Positions 1 to 11,002 of a DNA stretch of 64,000 nt are shown piece by piece. The stretch is from assembly GCA_029448655.1 (NCBI GenBank), contig JACCLO010000007.1:2728001-2792000 (forward strand). The letters are read 5' to 3'. Under the pieces are notes generated by a model, which was given only the letters and a program-made list of their open reading frames with translations, made no database searches and was not told the DNA's origin. Source of the stretch: Wolfiporia cocos. Lineage: Eukaryota; Basidiomycota; Agaricomycetes; Polyporales; Phaeolaceae. The position numbers were made by a program, and so were the translations under genes. Each line of letters begins with the position of its first letter. Position 1 is the stretch's first letter.

Positions 1-459
1 AACGACTATCTCGAATTCGCAGTCAACGTGAATATCGAGAACTACGACGAACCTCTATACCCTCAACAGGGTACCCCACATGCAGCCGGCTATGATATCT
101 ATGCCTCAAAGGAAGTAACCTTACTTCCAGGACAAACGACGATGATCGATACAGGACTAAAAATCCTGTTCCCTTACGGGAGCTATGGTCAACTTGTCAG
201 TCGATCCAGTATGGCAAAGAAATCTTTAATCGTAGTAGGAGGCATTATCGACTGGGACTATAGAGGAGAAGTAAAAGTCATGATCCATAACCTGGGTCAA
301 GAAGCCTACAACGTCAAGCCACGAGATAAAGTGGCTCAACTACTAGTACACCAGCAATCTCATCCAGAGATTCATCACAGTAGCCTAAAGACATACGAAA
401 AGCGATACGAGCACCAAGGAGCACGAGGTACACAGGGATTTGGCAGCACGGGCAAGTAG
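1..459 (+). CDS. dUTPase domain at the 3' end of an LTR retrotransposon polyprotein (5' partial)
   Basis: The frame is open from base 1, so this is the C-terminal part of a longer polyprotein. All five trimeric dUTPase motifs are visible: AGYDIYA (1), SRSSMA (2), GGIIDWDYRGE (3, catalytic Asp kept), DKVAQLLV (4) and RGTQGFGSTGK (5, the P-loop-like tail). dUTPases hydrolyse dUTP to dUMP and PPi, which would limit uracil incorporation during reverse transcription. The stop is followed by 83 bp, a polypurine tract at 531-542 and an LTR starting TGTCACAG, so this domain is the last one before the 3' LTR. That placement is unusual. No frameshift or stop inside the domain; it may be functional. The rest of the element lies upstream of the window. 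Confidence 0.85.
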   Translation, partial: NDYLEFAVNVNIENYDEPLYPQQGTPHAAGYDIYASKEVTLLPGQTTMIDTGLKILFPYGSYGQLVSRSSMAKKSLIVVGGIIDWDYRGEVKVMIHNLGQEAYNVKPRDKVAQLLVHQQSHPEIHHSSLKTYEKRYEHQGARGTQGFGSTGK

Positions 460-542
460 ATCAACACAAAATCTAACCCTTAACTGGGCTCTAGTACCTA
501 TCTACACTTCATCGAGGACGCTGAAATCTGAAGAGGGGGTAA

Positions 543-1081
543 TGTCACAGATTTTCCTAAGCTAACGCTTATTTTTCCCTAATTTTCCCTAACGTTCTAC
601 AATTCCTACGCAATTGTCTCATTATAAGTTCCTAGTTCATATAGTTGTATTAACCTAAACGTCACATGTACGGCTCCGGTTCCTGTTACCGATCTTATCT
701 TTATCTTATCTTAGATAGCAACTCTCCGTCATCTTATCTTCATCGTAGACAGACTTTCACGTCACAAGACTCATCACAAGTTCTTACTCATCGCGCGTCA
801 GCACGATGACAATGCCTGACCGGCATATTACTCATACGATTACCAGGGGTCCTGCCCTTGTATCAATAGTCTTACCCGCGGTCCCGTTGGTCCCGCCCAC
901 TGTATTAGAGGTCCCACTAGACATGTATATATACTGTACTCTGAGTCGCTTAGGACTCAGACTAGTTCATCTATCGACCACTGCTATTAGCCCCCAAAGC
1001 TAGTAGCTCATAAACCTCTGCTTATAAAGCCTTGTTACTCGTCCAACACCGCTTCAACAATCTATAAGTAAGTCTGCGTCA
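543..1081 (+). mobile_element. 3' LTR of the element carrying the first dUTPase
   Basis: 539 bp beginning TGTCACAG right after a polypurine tract (AAGAGGGGGTAA, 531-542) and ending GTAAGTCTGCGTCA. A TATA box (TGTATATATA, about 923) is followed at 941-960 by an inverted repeat CTGAGTC/GACTCAG. The GTAAGT near the 3' end resembles a splice donor. No target duplication can be tested because the 5' end of the element is outside the window. Confidence 0.7.
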
Positions 1082-1083
1082 CC

Positions 1084-1680
1084 ATGGACAATCACAGGGA
1101 CAATGAAAAAGACTCTGAAGGCTATGACACTGGTGACGAGGTACCTGAAAAGGATCTCAAACCAGAGTCTAGATGGGTTAAAAGAGACCCCTTTGGAAAC
1201 TTTGTTGACGATAATACAATCTTTAACGAAGAATTAATCTTCGCCAAAGACTTCACCCCTGAATTAGCAGGAGACCAGTACCCTTCAAAAGGTACTCACC
1301 ATTCAGCAGGATACGACATAAAGTCTACTGCAGACGTAGCTATTCCCCCGGGAAAGCTAAGAATAATACCCACTGGACTCAAGTTCCTGCCCCCATACGG
1401 GCACTATGGACAACTCATGGCACGATCTAGCATGGCCCTAAAAGACCTACTAGTCATAGGAGGAGTCCTAGGCTGGGACTACAGAGGAGAAATCAAAGTC
1501 ATGATCCGAAATCTCGGTAATGACTATGCACATATTAATCAAACTGACAAAGTTGCGCAGCTGATACTCCTACCAACACCCAACCCTGAAGAAAACCTCA
1601 TAAGTATAGCAGGATATGACAAGCTATATGGAAATATGGGTACTCGAAAGGAAGGAGGATTTGGATCAACAGGGAGATAG
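1084..1680 (+). CDS. second dUTPase domain, 3' end of another LTR element
   Basis: 198 codons from an ATG that lies two bases after the preceding LTR. Residues 1-70 are acidic and unrecognised; the rest is a dUTPase: SAGYDIKS (motif 1), ARSSMA (2), GGVLGWDYRGE (3), DKVAQLIL (4), GGFGSTGR (5). In motif 3 the position of the usual catalytic Asp (as in GIIDWDYRG of the first copy) is Gly, so catalysis is doubtful. It ends 42 bp before a polypurine tract and an LTR start, again the 3'-terminal position. The ATG is probably accidental: the frame was most likely part of a longer polyprotein cut by insertion of the upstream element at 1082. Confidence 0.75.
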   Translation: MDNHRDNEKDSEGYDTGDEVPEKDLKPESRWVKRDPFGNFVDDNTIFNEELIFAKDFTPELAGDQYPSKGTHHSAGYDIKSTADVAIPPGKLRIIPTGLKFLPPYGHYGQLMARSSMALKDLLVIGGVLGWDYRGEIKVMIRNLGNDYAHINQTDKVAQLILLPTPNPEENLISIAGYDKLYGNMGTRKEGGFGSTGR

Positions 1681-1722
1681 TCTCTTTATTCATGACGAAA
1701 AAAAGCTAAGGAGGGGGTAATG

Positions 1723-2138
1723 TCACAGTTTTCTAGGCATTCACCTAGTATTTATACCAATTTTCTATGACTTGTGTTACAACAAGTCATGCCCAACGTA
1801 GTTAGCAACCCTAACCATGCAACGTGACATCTTCTCGAATCCTCTCGAAGGTTCCCGAAGTATAGTCATATCTTACTCGTCAGCGGCCCGAGAACTTGTA
1901 TTCTCGACCTTGGGGGCGAGTCCCCTCTTACCTCTGTGTGTGACCTTGCATGATACCATGGCAGTCTCCCTCCCTCTCTCTCTCACTGCTAGTCTTGGGG
2001 CTTGCACTGCTGGTGCAGTGTAGGCTATCGCCCTGATGAGGACTGTCCAACGACAGGTCCTGTTCTCCTGCAGGATAGGATATAGGAGGGTTAGGGCCCC
2101 CGCTGCGCAGGTAGCACATCACGTATGTTTCCGTGTCA
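1723..2138 (+). mobile_element. 3' LTR of the element carrying the second dUTPase
   Basis: Starts TGTCACAGTTTTCTAGG directly after GGAGGGGGTAA (polypurine tract, 1711-1722) and probably ends at CCGTGTCA (2138), preceded by GTATGT, which matches the donor-like motif at other LTR ends. Different in sequence from the LTR at 543. The first 22 bases match the outer end of the solo LTR at 18082-18583. Confidence 0.5.
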
Positions 2139-3811
2139 TATTTCCCGTTGATTGGGGGTTCTGGTTTGTAAAGTCCATCGATCAGGTTCCTAGTGGGATC
2201 GGGGCTGATGCCGGTAATGGCAGGGTTAGCGGTCTGTGATCAGTGACATAGCTAGTGATCAAGGACTGGCCGGTAATGGCCTTGGGTGACATAGGGCGAT
2301 TGAGCATGATTGGCTGCAATTGATGACATCGTAGGTACTGCCCATGGCTGGTGTTCCCCGTAGGCTAGGGCATGCAGTGGGTTAGAGCTTCCGTATGCTA
2401 TGTAGTAGTACAAGCCAGTAATGGCATATTGTCCGTGGTCTGTAATGACCATGTAGCCGGTAATGGCTGTGGTTTGTGGAGATGGGAGGCATTGGAGTTT
2501 GACACAGACCAGGCTGTGGGACTCACCACCTAACCAATGTGGGGAGGAAGGTAAGATGACCCAGTCAAGCGCAGTAAGGATTGAGAGAAGCCCTACAGGC
2601 ACACACCAAGAGGCTTGGGAATACTGATAGTATTCCACTGGGAGTACCTAAGGTACTCCACATTGGGCACTCAAGGATTGCCGAGGAGAATAGAACTAAG
2701 TTGCTGAGCATCTAGCTCCAACTTATATACATACATGAATAGGTCATGTGCTACTGTATAGTACATACCTAAGAAAGAATGTGTGGCTTGGTTGCCATGA
2801 AGGTGACCAAGGTACATGCGCTACTCTACAAAGGCCGTGGTCCACCGGTAATGGCTGGACCAATGGTAAAAGACATAACGTGTGGTTCCACCATGAGGCA
2901 GGCAGGAACATGCGGGCGCAGCCCGGGTATGGACAAGGCCGGTAAGCCGGACCAGTAGCATTAATAGCGTAGAATTATTATTATGCTATGGCACCATTCC
3001 GTTGTAAGGATGGCGCAACATATGACATCATTTTCTGATAGAACAATGATGTAGTGGTCTGGCCTGTAGGGCTGGACCGGTTGATGTAGCAATGACGTAG
3101 CTGAGTCTGGACTATGATGTAATACCGTAGCTAGGATAGCTGATGGTGACGTTGCCGTGATGTCATTAGTCTGGGCTGGGCCATGATGGCTGTAGCTATG
3201 ACGTTGAGATGACATGGAAGTCCTGACTAGCGTGTTATGCGTAGTCATGGGAGCTTAGTAGCATGTCATTATGCTACATAAGCTATAAGGCCGTGTTAGG
3301 ACCTTATCATGTGGCAATATGGGATAAGTCCCGGATAACTTGTAGGTAGATGTATAAATCCCAGATAAATTGCTAAAAATAGCGGAAAAATGCTAGTCCC
3401 AGATAAATCTGTGACAGAGTTTGGGTTGGTTGGGTGGATGTAGTCTGGGTGGTCCTAGCTGTGAGTCTTTGTATAGCTTTGATTCTTAGAGCATGGTGTG
3501 AGCAATGTGTATGACAGCACGTGGTGCGCTGTCTGGCTCATGGTGTTGTGTCGTGCTCATGGCTTCCTGACTGGGCGTTAGACCGGGTGGATGGACTTGG
3601 TGGTTCTAGGACTAGGGTTTCAGGTGTGGCTGGTGATGCTGGTGATTAGTGCCTGAGGTGGTTCATATGTAGGGCTTCTACTAGGTGCAGTATGGGGTTC
3701 CAGCATCAGGGGTGCTTCTTAGAGATGCTCTGGTGCTGTTATGGGCTAGTTTAGCGTGAGCAGGGGTAGATCTGGGTTATGTCATAGAGGCAATGAAATT
3801 GGCATGTGACA
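2139..3811 (-). repeat. remnant of a long minus-strand LTR, split by a solo LTR
   Basis: The right edge GAAATTGGCATGTGACA matches the right edge of the solo LTR at 57325-58639. The body carries many GGTAATGGC copies typical of the U3 of these LTRs. The left edge is missing, probably cut by the 1723-2138 LTR element. Contains the insertion at 2500-3416. Confidence 0.45.
2500..3416 (-). mobile_element. solo LTR, family A, with 5-bp TSD
   Basis: 917 bp from TGACACAGAC to AATCTGTGACA, flanked by GAGTT at 2495-2499 and 3417-3421. The end sequences (GTGGGACTCACC inside the left edge, CAGATAAATCTGTGACA at the right) match family A copies at 4220, 44692 and 54336. No internal region, so it is a solo LTR left by LTR-LTR recombination. 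Confidence 0.88.
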
Positions 3812-3822
3812 GACCAGCACTC

Positions 3823-4050
3823 TGTCACAGAACATTCTGGAACTAGCAATTTTCCGCCTATTTTAGCAATTTATCTGGGATTATTACGTCTAACTACAAG
3901 TTATCTGGGACGTATCCCATTATTGCCACTCTTATCACTTATGTAATGTAATGACACGCTACTAAGCCCTTATGACTAAGCATTACACACTAGTCAGGAC
4001 CCATGCGTCATCCTAACGTCATAGCTACAGCCATCATGGCCCCAGCTCTA
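3823..4050 (+). repeat. 5' fragment of a family A-like LTR
   Basis: Begins TGTCACAGAACATTC and contains the family A phrases AGCAATTTATCTGGGA and CGTCTAACTACAAG. Cut off at 4050 by the next LTR; the remainder is not found downstream. Confidence 0.5.
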
Positions 4051-5536
4051 TGTCACAGATCTGGGACATTCTATGAATTTTCCTATATTCTTACCTATGT
4101 TTCCTGCATTTCTACAAGCATATTCAAGCTCGCTGCTCTAAGCGCCCGTAGACACGTACACGTACACAAACAACACGTACATAACACACTCGTAATGTAC
4201 TATACATAAGCGGCCCAAGTGACACAGATCTACCTGTGGGACTCACCTAGTCGCTATCCTGAGGTACTAGGGCGACTAGACGAGGAAGATGGACCCAGTG
4301 CAGCAGTTGCTAGCGGAAGTAGCACAGCCGCAAACCAAACGAAGCTTGGGACTACCGATGGTAGTCCACTGGGAGTACCTATGGTACTCCGCGTGTGGGC
4401 ATTCGTGGTAACGACGATAGAATAGAACTGAAGTATGGAGCGCTTGGCTCCTACTTAAATACATGTATGCGGAGAGGTCATGTGATACTGTATAGTACTA
4501 CCTTTCCGGGTTATGCGGCTTTGCCAATGGGCGAAGCTTATCTTATCTACTGTTTATAGATCCTATCTACAATGGCCGTGTGGGCCGGTAATGGCCGCAC
4601 CAATGGTAAGAGAGGAGGTTTATTATTATATTGATTAACGCGGGCACGGCCCGGGTATAGCGGAGGCCGAGAAGGCCGAGCCTATAGCGATATTGCCTTG
4701 ATGCTAATATAGTGCTATTTGGCCGTATTGCCATTATTATGCGAAGGCGTGGCGCGCCTGAGGCGTCATTATGATCAAGGATCTTATGACGGTGGGAAAG
4801 CCAAGGAGGCCGACCCAATAGAACATTGCTTGGTGGCGATGTTTGGTGTTGTGGACATTATTATGCGAGCGTGTCGCGCTCGGCCTATCATTATGATCTA
4901 GGATCTTATGATGTGGCTGGTCTTGCTCTGACGGGCGAGACCATATGGTTTGGCGTGAGCCAAGCGTTAGCCAAGGGTTACACTTAGCGTTAGCGAGGCG
5001 TGAGCCAAGCGTGAGCGTAAGCGTGAGTGGCGTAGACGACTTGTAGTTAGACATATAATTCCCAGGTAAATTGCTATAATCATAGGAAAAATGCTGTAAG
5101 CCCCAGATAAATCTGTGACACCAAGGTTTATCACAAGCCTATGCCTTGATGACTCATATCCCGATACCGGCATATGTCATCATGCTTACCCGGCTAACAA
5201 ATCCTTGTAGCCACAATGTCAACGTGGACCTACTGGTCCAAAGCATGTTTCTTATTGGTGCGGCCATTACCAGCACACATGGTCTACTGTAGTTTACAAC
5301 TTAGCCATAATTTCTGTATGAGTGCACAGACCTGGTACTTTAGGGCAAGCCATTACCGGCTGCTGTCGCTGCATGTATATAAGTAGGAATAGCTCTACAC
5401 TATTCTTTAGATCCGTTCTCTTGCATTCGCACACTTGAACATCACTCCTGCTGCACTTACCAGCTCCTCACCTCGCCTCCAAGCCCCCCAAGCTTCTTAG
5501 TCGAGTAAAGTGAGTCCCACAACCTGGTTTGTGTCA
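4051..5536 (+). mobile_element. LTR (about 580 bp) interrupted by a solo LTR
   Basis: TGTCACAGATCTGGG at 4051 to TTTGTGTCA at 5536 after removing the insertion at 4220-5120. The promoter is well preserved: GTGCACAGACC, CTTTAGGGC (5338-5346), GCCATTACCGGC (5349), CATGTATATAAG (about 5372), then an inverted repeat GAATAG/CTATTC. GTGAGTCCCAC lies near the 3' end. Flanks CTCTA and ACTTT do not match, so no TSD is claimed. Confidence 0.6.
4220..5120 (-). mobile_element. solo LTR, family A, with 5-bp TSD
   Basis: 901 bp, TGACACAGATC to AATCTGTGACA, flanked by CCAAG at 4215-4219 and 5121-5125. Inserted into the U3 of the LTR at 4051-5536. Confidence 0.88.
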
Positions 5537-7020
5537 ACTTTCACCCTTGTGTTAGCAAGCCAGAAGTTGTTGAAATGGTTTTTGAAGTCATGTAGGATGG
5601 ATATTCACATAAGTTTGTACCAAAGGGCCCATTTTTGCTAATTACAATAGATCTACTGTTGCATGCCTACAGCCACTGGTTCAGGCCCAGTGAAAGAACA
5701 TCCTATCAGAAGCTATCAGAAGTTTCTGGATATGTTTGGCTAGAAAAGTTGGATGCCCCAGTGGATTTGGCTATCTTTTAAGTACCCAACTGTATACTAG
5801 AGGCTACCATAACATATGCATAGCTATCCAGATAGAATTACTTATATGAAACATGTACCTAAAGATATCTGTGATCTATCTCAATATACTAGAAGTTATT
5901 GAAGAATCCCCAATGCCTCCAGCTGAGAATGTATCCGCTATCCAAAGATACTCTGACATACCCATATACAGAGGCTTACCCTAGCAAGATTTATCCATAT
6001 AAATCAAATCCCATATATTGAACTATTTCAGTCTATAAAAGGCTACTAGGACATGTTCCAGATGGCTCTATGCAGATTTTTGCGACCTACCAGAAAATAC
6101 CAGAACCCATCTATAGCCATCTACCAAAAAGCTTCATCACTCTATAGCTATGGACAAGTCAGATGGGCAAAGAGCATACATTCATTGCAGAATGCACCAT
6201 CTTCTATTGTGCAGAAACGTTCCCAGCCCACTTCTGTCATTTCCTGGCTAGAGTCAATGTGGTCATACAAACAGGGTAAAAAAAACACCATTGTGTATGA
6301 ACCAGCTCAATTTGGTGAAGGGGCACAAGCTGCATTTTCAGCCTCCACAGGTTGTCATTTCACTGGCTTAACTGTTGAGACGGAAGGGGCACTGCTCCTG
6401 CTGTAGTACATGTAAGGAGGCCAAATACAACATTCACAGAGCGGACAATGTTCAGCTGGAAATGTGCATGCCATGTGTCAAAACCAGTGCACATACTCAC
6501 CTTATTGAACATGGTCTGTGGCCCATCTGGTTAGGTGTGTGCCCAGTGTGCTATCAGCAAGTGAGCACATATCCTCAATGCTCCAAGCATTTTGAAGGGG
6601 GAGTGGGTGAGGTGACCGAAAATTTGAGTGTGCCACCTGTGGGAAGCATGCGCACATGCTTAGGACATGCCTTACCAAGCAGGCAGTGAAGCAAGTAAAG
6701 TAGAAGCTCTATCTCGGGGCACAATGCAAGAATGGGGAATGTATGCACCTCTGCAGTTTGTGTAGAGAAAAGGCTGTCGCAGAATTTATGAGCACAGAAA
6801 TGCACTTAGCTGAGCAAAGGGATTCAATAGCTCGTTACAAATACATGAAGAGTAGGTACAGGCTCAGTGACTCAATCACTACCTACTGGTGCCTAGCACG
6901 ATTGCCGGTGCTCGTCCAGACACCATGCATGGACTTCAACGGTCTGTACCTACAGACAGAAGTTGTCAGATACAAGTGCTGGGTGTGCATATACTCACTG
7001 AACCTTGTTCAAAGCTTTTC
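5537..7020. other. no recognisable gene; weak coding remnants at 6053-6689
   Basis: The stretch around 5600-5660 shares AAGGGCCCATTTTYGCTAATT with 15275-15300, so part is an old dispersed repeat. Two overlapping plus-strand frames at 6053-6406 and 6375-6689 look like one frame-shifted product; the second is rich in Cys pairs (CSCCSTC, CMPC, VCPVC) and may be a decayed zinc-binding segment. I do not recognise the family and give no function. Confidence 0.3.
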
Positions 7021-7025
7021 ATTTG

Positions 7026-7547
7026 TGTCACGGTTTATCCCGGGACCTGGGTGAATGCCCCCTCTCAGCGTCGAACTAATAGTTTAAAGTATTCAGTCAC
7101 CTGATATATAGATAAGTCGTGCGCTTGGGTAGTAGCAGATAAGATAACCCGTATGTAACGTGATTAGAGTACAGCTTATGTAAGTGTTCCAGACCCCTGA
7201 CGTTTAGGCGCATGCGCACAGGCCATGTCGCTTTAGGGCCAGCTTAGGTCTTGGTAGACAGAGCACTACTCCTGTACTTAAAAGCTAGAAGGTCTGAGGT
7301 GTACTCCTCAGACTTCTCAATCTACCTCTGGGGCTTAGGCCCCCTTACTTGCAATTCCCCCTCTGCGTGCTCTACCCTCTTGACGACTAGCCTGAGACCT
7401 CGACCACACTGTAGTGCCTTAGGACTACCCTTCGACCAGCCTCAAGCATCTTAGGGCCCTCTGGTATCTGAAAGGTGGCGTGTAGGGGAGTTAGGGCTGG
7501 GAGGCTATAGGGCGCAGGTGGTTGTGGGATGACACAGGTCTGTGTCA
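7026..7547 (+). mobile_element. solo LTR with 5-bp TSD
   Basis: 522 bp from TGTCACGG to CTGTGTCA with ATTTG at 7021-7025 and 7548-7552. Carries GCGCACAGGCC, CTTTAGGGC (7231) and, downstream of a weak TATA-like TACTTAAAA, the inverted repeat GTCTGAGG/CCTCAGAC (about 7292-7313). Confidence 0.85.
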
Positions 7548-7552
7548 ATTTG

Positions 7553-8510
7553 CTGTGATCTGCATGAAGCAACCAATCTCCTCTATGACCACCTTACCAA
7601 AGCCACACATATCTTGGGGGATGGTGGAAGTATGAGGTAGAGATAAGAGAAATAGACGGATGACTCGAGACAGGACCTATGATGCAATTATGCGACCAGC
7701 TCACGTGAGCATCTGGATTTGCTGCCTGCACAACAAAATCAAAGTACAATTCCACTACCTATGACTGTACGTGAAACATGGAACTGCTCTATCTACCCAC
7801 CTTCCCTTAGTATCCTGGTAAATTTCTGTAGCAGCATTTGACTGATATTGTTGTGTCTCCTTGTGGTCAAAGTATGTGCTGTGACGGACTCCGACACATG
7901 TAGTATTGCAGTATAATGAAAATGCGGCATAATATTCTTTGCCCTTGGTTGCAGTAAGCCAAAACTCGGGAGCTTTGCGCAGATGCACTGGTGATTACAG
8001 CGGGCCCTAGGGGCCAGAATTTTTAGCTCAGAGTGTATTGTCATTTCAAAGTACAGAATGGACAGGTAAGCTATACACTGTCCCAATTTGTGGCTTTTTG
8101 ACCAACTCAAACTTGACATGCGCTCGAACCAAGCTAAAACTCGATCGTCTTTAATTAGTATGTATTGGTGTTGGTGGAATAGCCGGAGGCGCGCAGTTAA
8201 GCGAGCTGCGCCGCATGCCCTGATGTTGGCGACGGAATAAAAGGGGAATGTACTGGTGTAGCGTATCTTCGCTCGTTTGTACCTAAATCCCGAGTGGTAG
8301 TCAGTAATTGACGTGGCTGGCCGGACTTTGGCCGCCGTTTGTCAACAATTGGTATGACGAAAGCCTTGGCATCGGTGATCGAAGCGCCCGGACTCTTGGC
8401 AATATAGCTTTCGTTATCCTTTGGTATAAATGGTTATCTCAGAGGTATATCTCGACTTATTCTGGTATCTACAGGTATACTAAGGATATGTGGTACTTTC
8501 ACTGGGGCTT
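7553..8510. other. intergenic, nothing recognised
   Basis: Short frames on both strands show no family signature or consistent codon pattern. Some TATA-like and GGTAT-rich sequence near 8420-8480. I see no gene. Confidence 0.4.
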
Positions 8511-8515
8511 AGGAC

Positions 8516-8886
8516 TGACACAAGCGCTATCTCAAGCAACTACTCAGGGGAATATTACTCGCGTGAAAGCGTATTCCTAGTCTGAGGCTACTCAAGGCAA
8601 CAAAGGCCAAGACGAGTCTGGGGTGCTCCCTGCTCGTCTGGCTGGTATATATGCTCGTAGGCTGTTTGTACATGTTTGGCTACTATACAGTATTACGTAA
8701 TCTGATAGACCGTTTAGAGTATGGTAAACCCTATCGTAGGTGTAGAGCCACAACAAGGGTGTCCGGGGTCTGTGTAAGCACGTGTGGGGTGTTCGGGGTC
8801 CTTGCACGTGATGCATAGGCGGGCGCTTAGATAAGATAAGGGTTGTCTCTAGTCATAAGCTAGTTGGAGAAAATCGGCTTGTGACA
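8516..8886 (-). mobile_element. solo LTR (H-type) with 5-bp TSD
   Basis: 371 bp from TGACACAAGCG to GGCTTGTGACA, flanked by AGGAC at 8511-8515 and 8887-8891. Related to the longer minus-strand LTR at 57325-58639 (shared GGCCAAGACRAGTCTG and GTTTGTACATGTTTGG blocks). Confidence 0.82.
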
Positions 8887-8891
8887 AGGAC

Positions 8892-9016
8892 TTGGTTACG
8901 GCTGGCCTACGATCCAAGCCGGACTCTGAGTCATCCTAAGCCGCCTTCGAGGCCCGGCTTAAGTCGGCTCGGTCAGGCCAGGCTCACGGCTTCGAGCCGG
9001 GCTTTGCACATCACTA
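8892..9016. repeat. right end of a GC-rich hAT-like element
   Basis: Consists of short variants of GGCYCGGCTY and ends GCTTTGCACATCACTA, which is exactly the right end of the element at 14865-15476. The left end is not present. Confidence 0.5.
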
Positions 9017-9030
9017 CCTGGGATGCAATA

Positions 9031-9723
9031 CTATCACTGGCCCACATATGCAACTTTTTCGCATGTCCCGCCGAGTTTTCCCTCTATCTTCATGAAATCA
9101 AGCCCAAATCCCTCGGGATTTTTGTAAATGATGACTATGCATCTCTAGTATAAGATATATTTTTTCGAACCTCCGAAAGTGCATGCTGCATGATACCGAA
9201 GCCCGTAAAGCATCGCAACAGCAATGCAACTTTTCTCCGAGCATCGGTCACACCATCAGTCACAATCGCCAAATTGCCAAACGTGCGGCATCAAACGGCA
9301 TGACGCCATCGGTGCATTGCAACCACTAAGCCACCAGGCATCAGAGGCTGAGTTCAGATTTGCCGACTGAGGATGTGGCTGATGTCACACTTTGACTGCA
9401 ATCTGCCTCTCTATATTGACACAATGCACATTTCCCCTCGGAAAATTACACGTTAAGCCTTAAGTATATTGAGAAGACGCATTGTTATTTTGGAAGGATT
9501 TCGTCAAAGTGAAGACTGAGCCGAAGTCCATCAATAACTCTGATTGACATTGTTCATTTTTTCCTCTTCATCTACTAGAGTTTTTGATAATCTGATTTGA
9601 CAAGATCATGTGGATTGTAATATAGTCATAGTGTACAAATCTTCATAATTTTTGAATTCGAAGGAGGGGAACTAGAGGCGAAATTGCATTGCTGTTGCGA
9701 TTGCATATGTGGGCCAGTGATAG
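9031..9723. mobile_element. non-autonomous TIR element flanked by TA
   Basis: Perfect 23-bp terminal inverted repeats at 9031-9053 and 9701-9723, core CACTGGCCCACATATGCAA. TA on both sides (9029-9030 and 9724-9725) suggests a Tc1/mariner-like TA duplication. The interior (about 650 bp) has no transposase frame and contains several GCAATGCA-type words. Superfamily call is tentative. Confidence 0.65.
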
Positions 9724-9882
9724 TAGCATCGGGCAACAACTATCATTGTGCAAGAACACAAGTCAGGTGCATTGCCAAATGGTGCCATAGACTAAACAGT
9801 ATCTGAGCACAACTACTTCACAGATGCTTCGAGAACGAAGCACGATACGACTCAAACATCATCGCAACAAGAGCTATAGGTT

Positions 9883-11002
9883 CTAAGCGACTACGATACC
9901 ACTGTGTTCTCGTACAACGCGGTCAACGAACTTCAAAATAGCGCTCACTACTTCATCTTGAAACTCATAGAAAAGTGCATGCCCGCCCTTTTCAATCATA
10001 TGAACCTCCAAATTCTTGAAGTAAGGACTCATCTCCTTCACTACAATGTCACCGACGACCTGCTTGTCCTCCGTACCATTGAGCACCAGCATCGGGAGAC
10101 CCTTCCGCCCAGCTTCAAACAGAGGTTCCGGGTCCTGCGCTCGGGTCAAAATGTACTTGCTAACATCTGGGGGTTGCATGACAGCTTGCCCTATCCAGGA
10201 CGTCTTGGTGCGGAAGTCGGCCTTCTCTGGGTATGTGAAAAGCGAATCCATTAAAAGTGCGGCCATTCAGAGCGACGTCGGTGGTATTCATCAGGCCAGG
10301 GAGGAAGCCGAGCACCGTCAGCGTACCGACCGTCTGCATGATTGGGCCAACATATGGTAGCGCAGCAAGGTATACGATCCCTGCAATGGGACTTGGATTG
10401 AGATGGGCACAGACGTCGGCGGCGATTGTCGCTACATTATATCGTTTTAGGGACATCATAATACGATTGACCAAAGCTTGCACTCACCTCCGTAGCTCCT
10501 GTATAGTAGAGGGACATCGATGAGGTATTAGTGGCCGCTGAGACAACATGTAAATCGATACTGACCAGCCAACGTGGATAACGTTTCTTAAGTGGAATTC
10601 CTGGATAACCGCAGCATAGTCGTCTGCGAACAAAGAAGATGCATAACCTTCCGGGCTCGTTGGCATCCCACTTCGACCATGTCCTCGTATGTCGTAGCGC
10701 ACCTGTCGCCCGGCAGATTAGGCTATCTGTTAGTTACTAGACATTTTATCTGTTAGAGCTTTCAGGCCCGGGGCTCAAGCGCTCACGGCTTGGCCCGGCC
10801 CGGCTTGAGAGACACAAGCCGGACCCTGGGCCGTCTCAAGCCGTGGTGTAGGGCCTGGCCTGGCCTGGCCCAAGTAGGGCTTGGCCCGGCCCGGCCTATG
10901 GCCCAAAGCCGGGCCTGGCACATCACTATTTCCGATGGCCTCTGCATAGATCGAAGTACCGTCTTTCGAGTGAAGCGTCCTGATCGTAGCAGCGTATGCC
11001 AT
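9883..11002 (-). pseudogene. alpha/beta-hydrolase fold gene, disrupted
   Basis: Reading leftwards: exon 1 (11002 to 10929) starts MAYAATIRTLHSKDG and stops abruptly at a GC-rich repeat. Coding resumes near 10705 with RYDIRGHGRSG, and after a GT-AG intron (10499-10565) the nucleophile elbow GWSYG is restored at the junction. A second intron is 10432-10487. The acid residue lies in NGTEDKQV and the catalytic His in GGHALF. The segment expected between exon 1 and RYDIRGHG, holding the HGF-type oxyanion strand, is absent, and a one-base frameshift is needed near 10275. The 3' half is well conserved, so loss is probably recent. Substrate unknown. The neighbour at 11916 is divergent and unrelated. 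Confidence 0.72.
10766..10928. mobile_element. hAT-like GC-rich repeat inside the hydrolase gene
   Basis: Built of GGCCCGGCTT-like words and ends GCACATCACTA at 10928, like the right ends at 9016 and 15476. Its edge abuts the truncated hydrolase exon exactly. The left end is unclear, so a deletion probably accompanied the insertion. Confidence 0.5.

Noticed and set aside
543..2138. A mini-retrotransposon consisting only of LTR, dUTPase and LTR
   Set aside because: The two LTRs are different in sequence, so they are not the pair of one element; nesting of two elements explains the layout better.
4046..5541. TSD around the LTR at 4051-5536
   Set aside because: CTCTA and ACTTT do not match, so I list the LTR without claiming a clean insertion.
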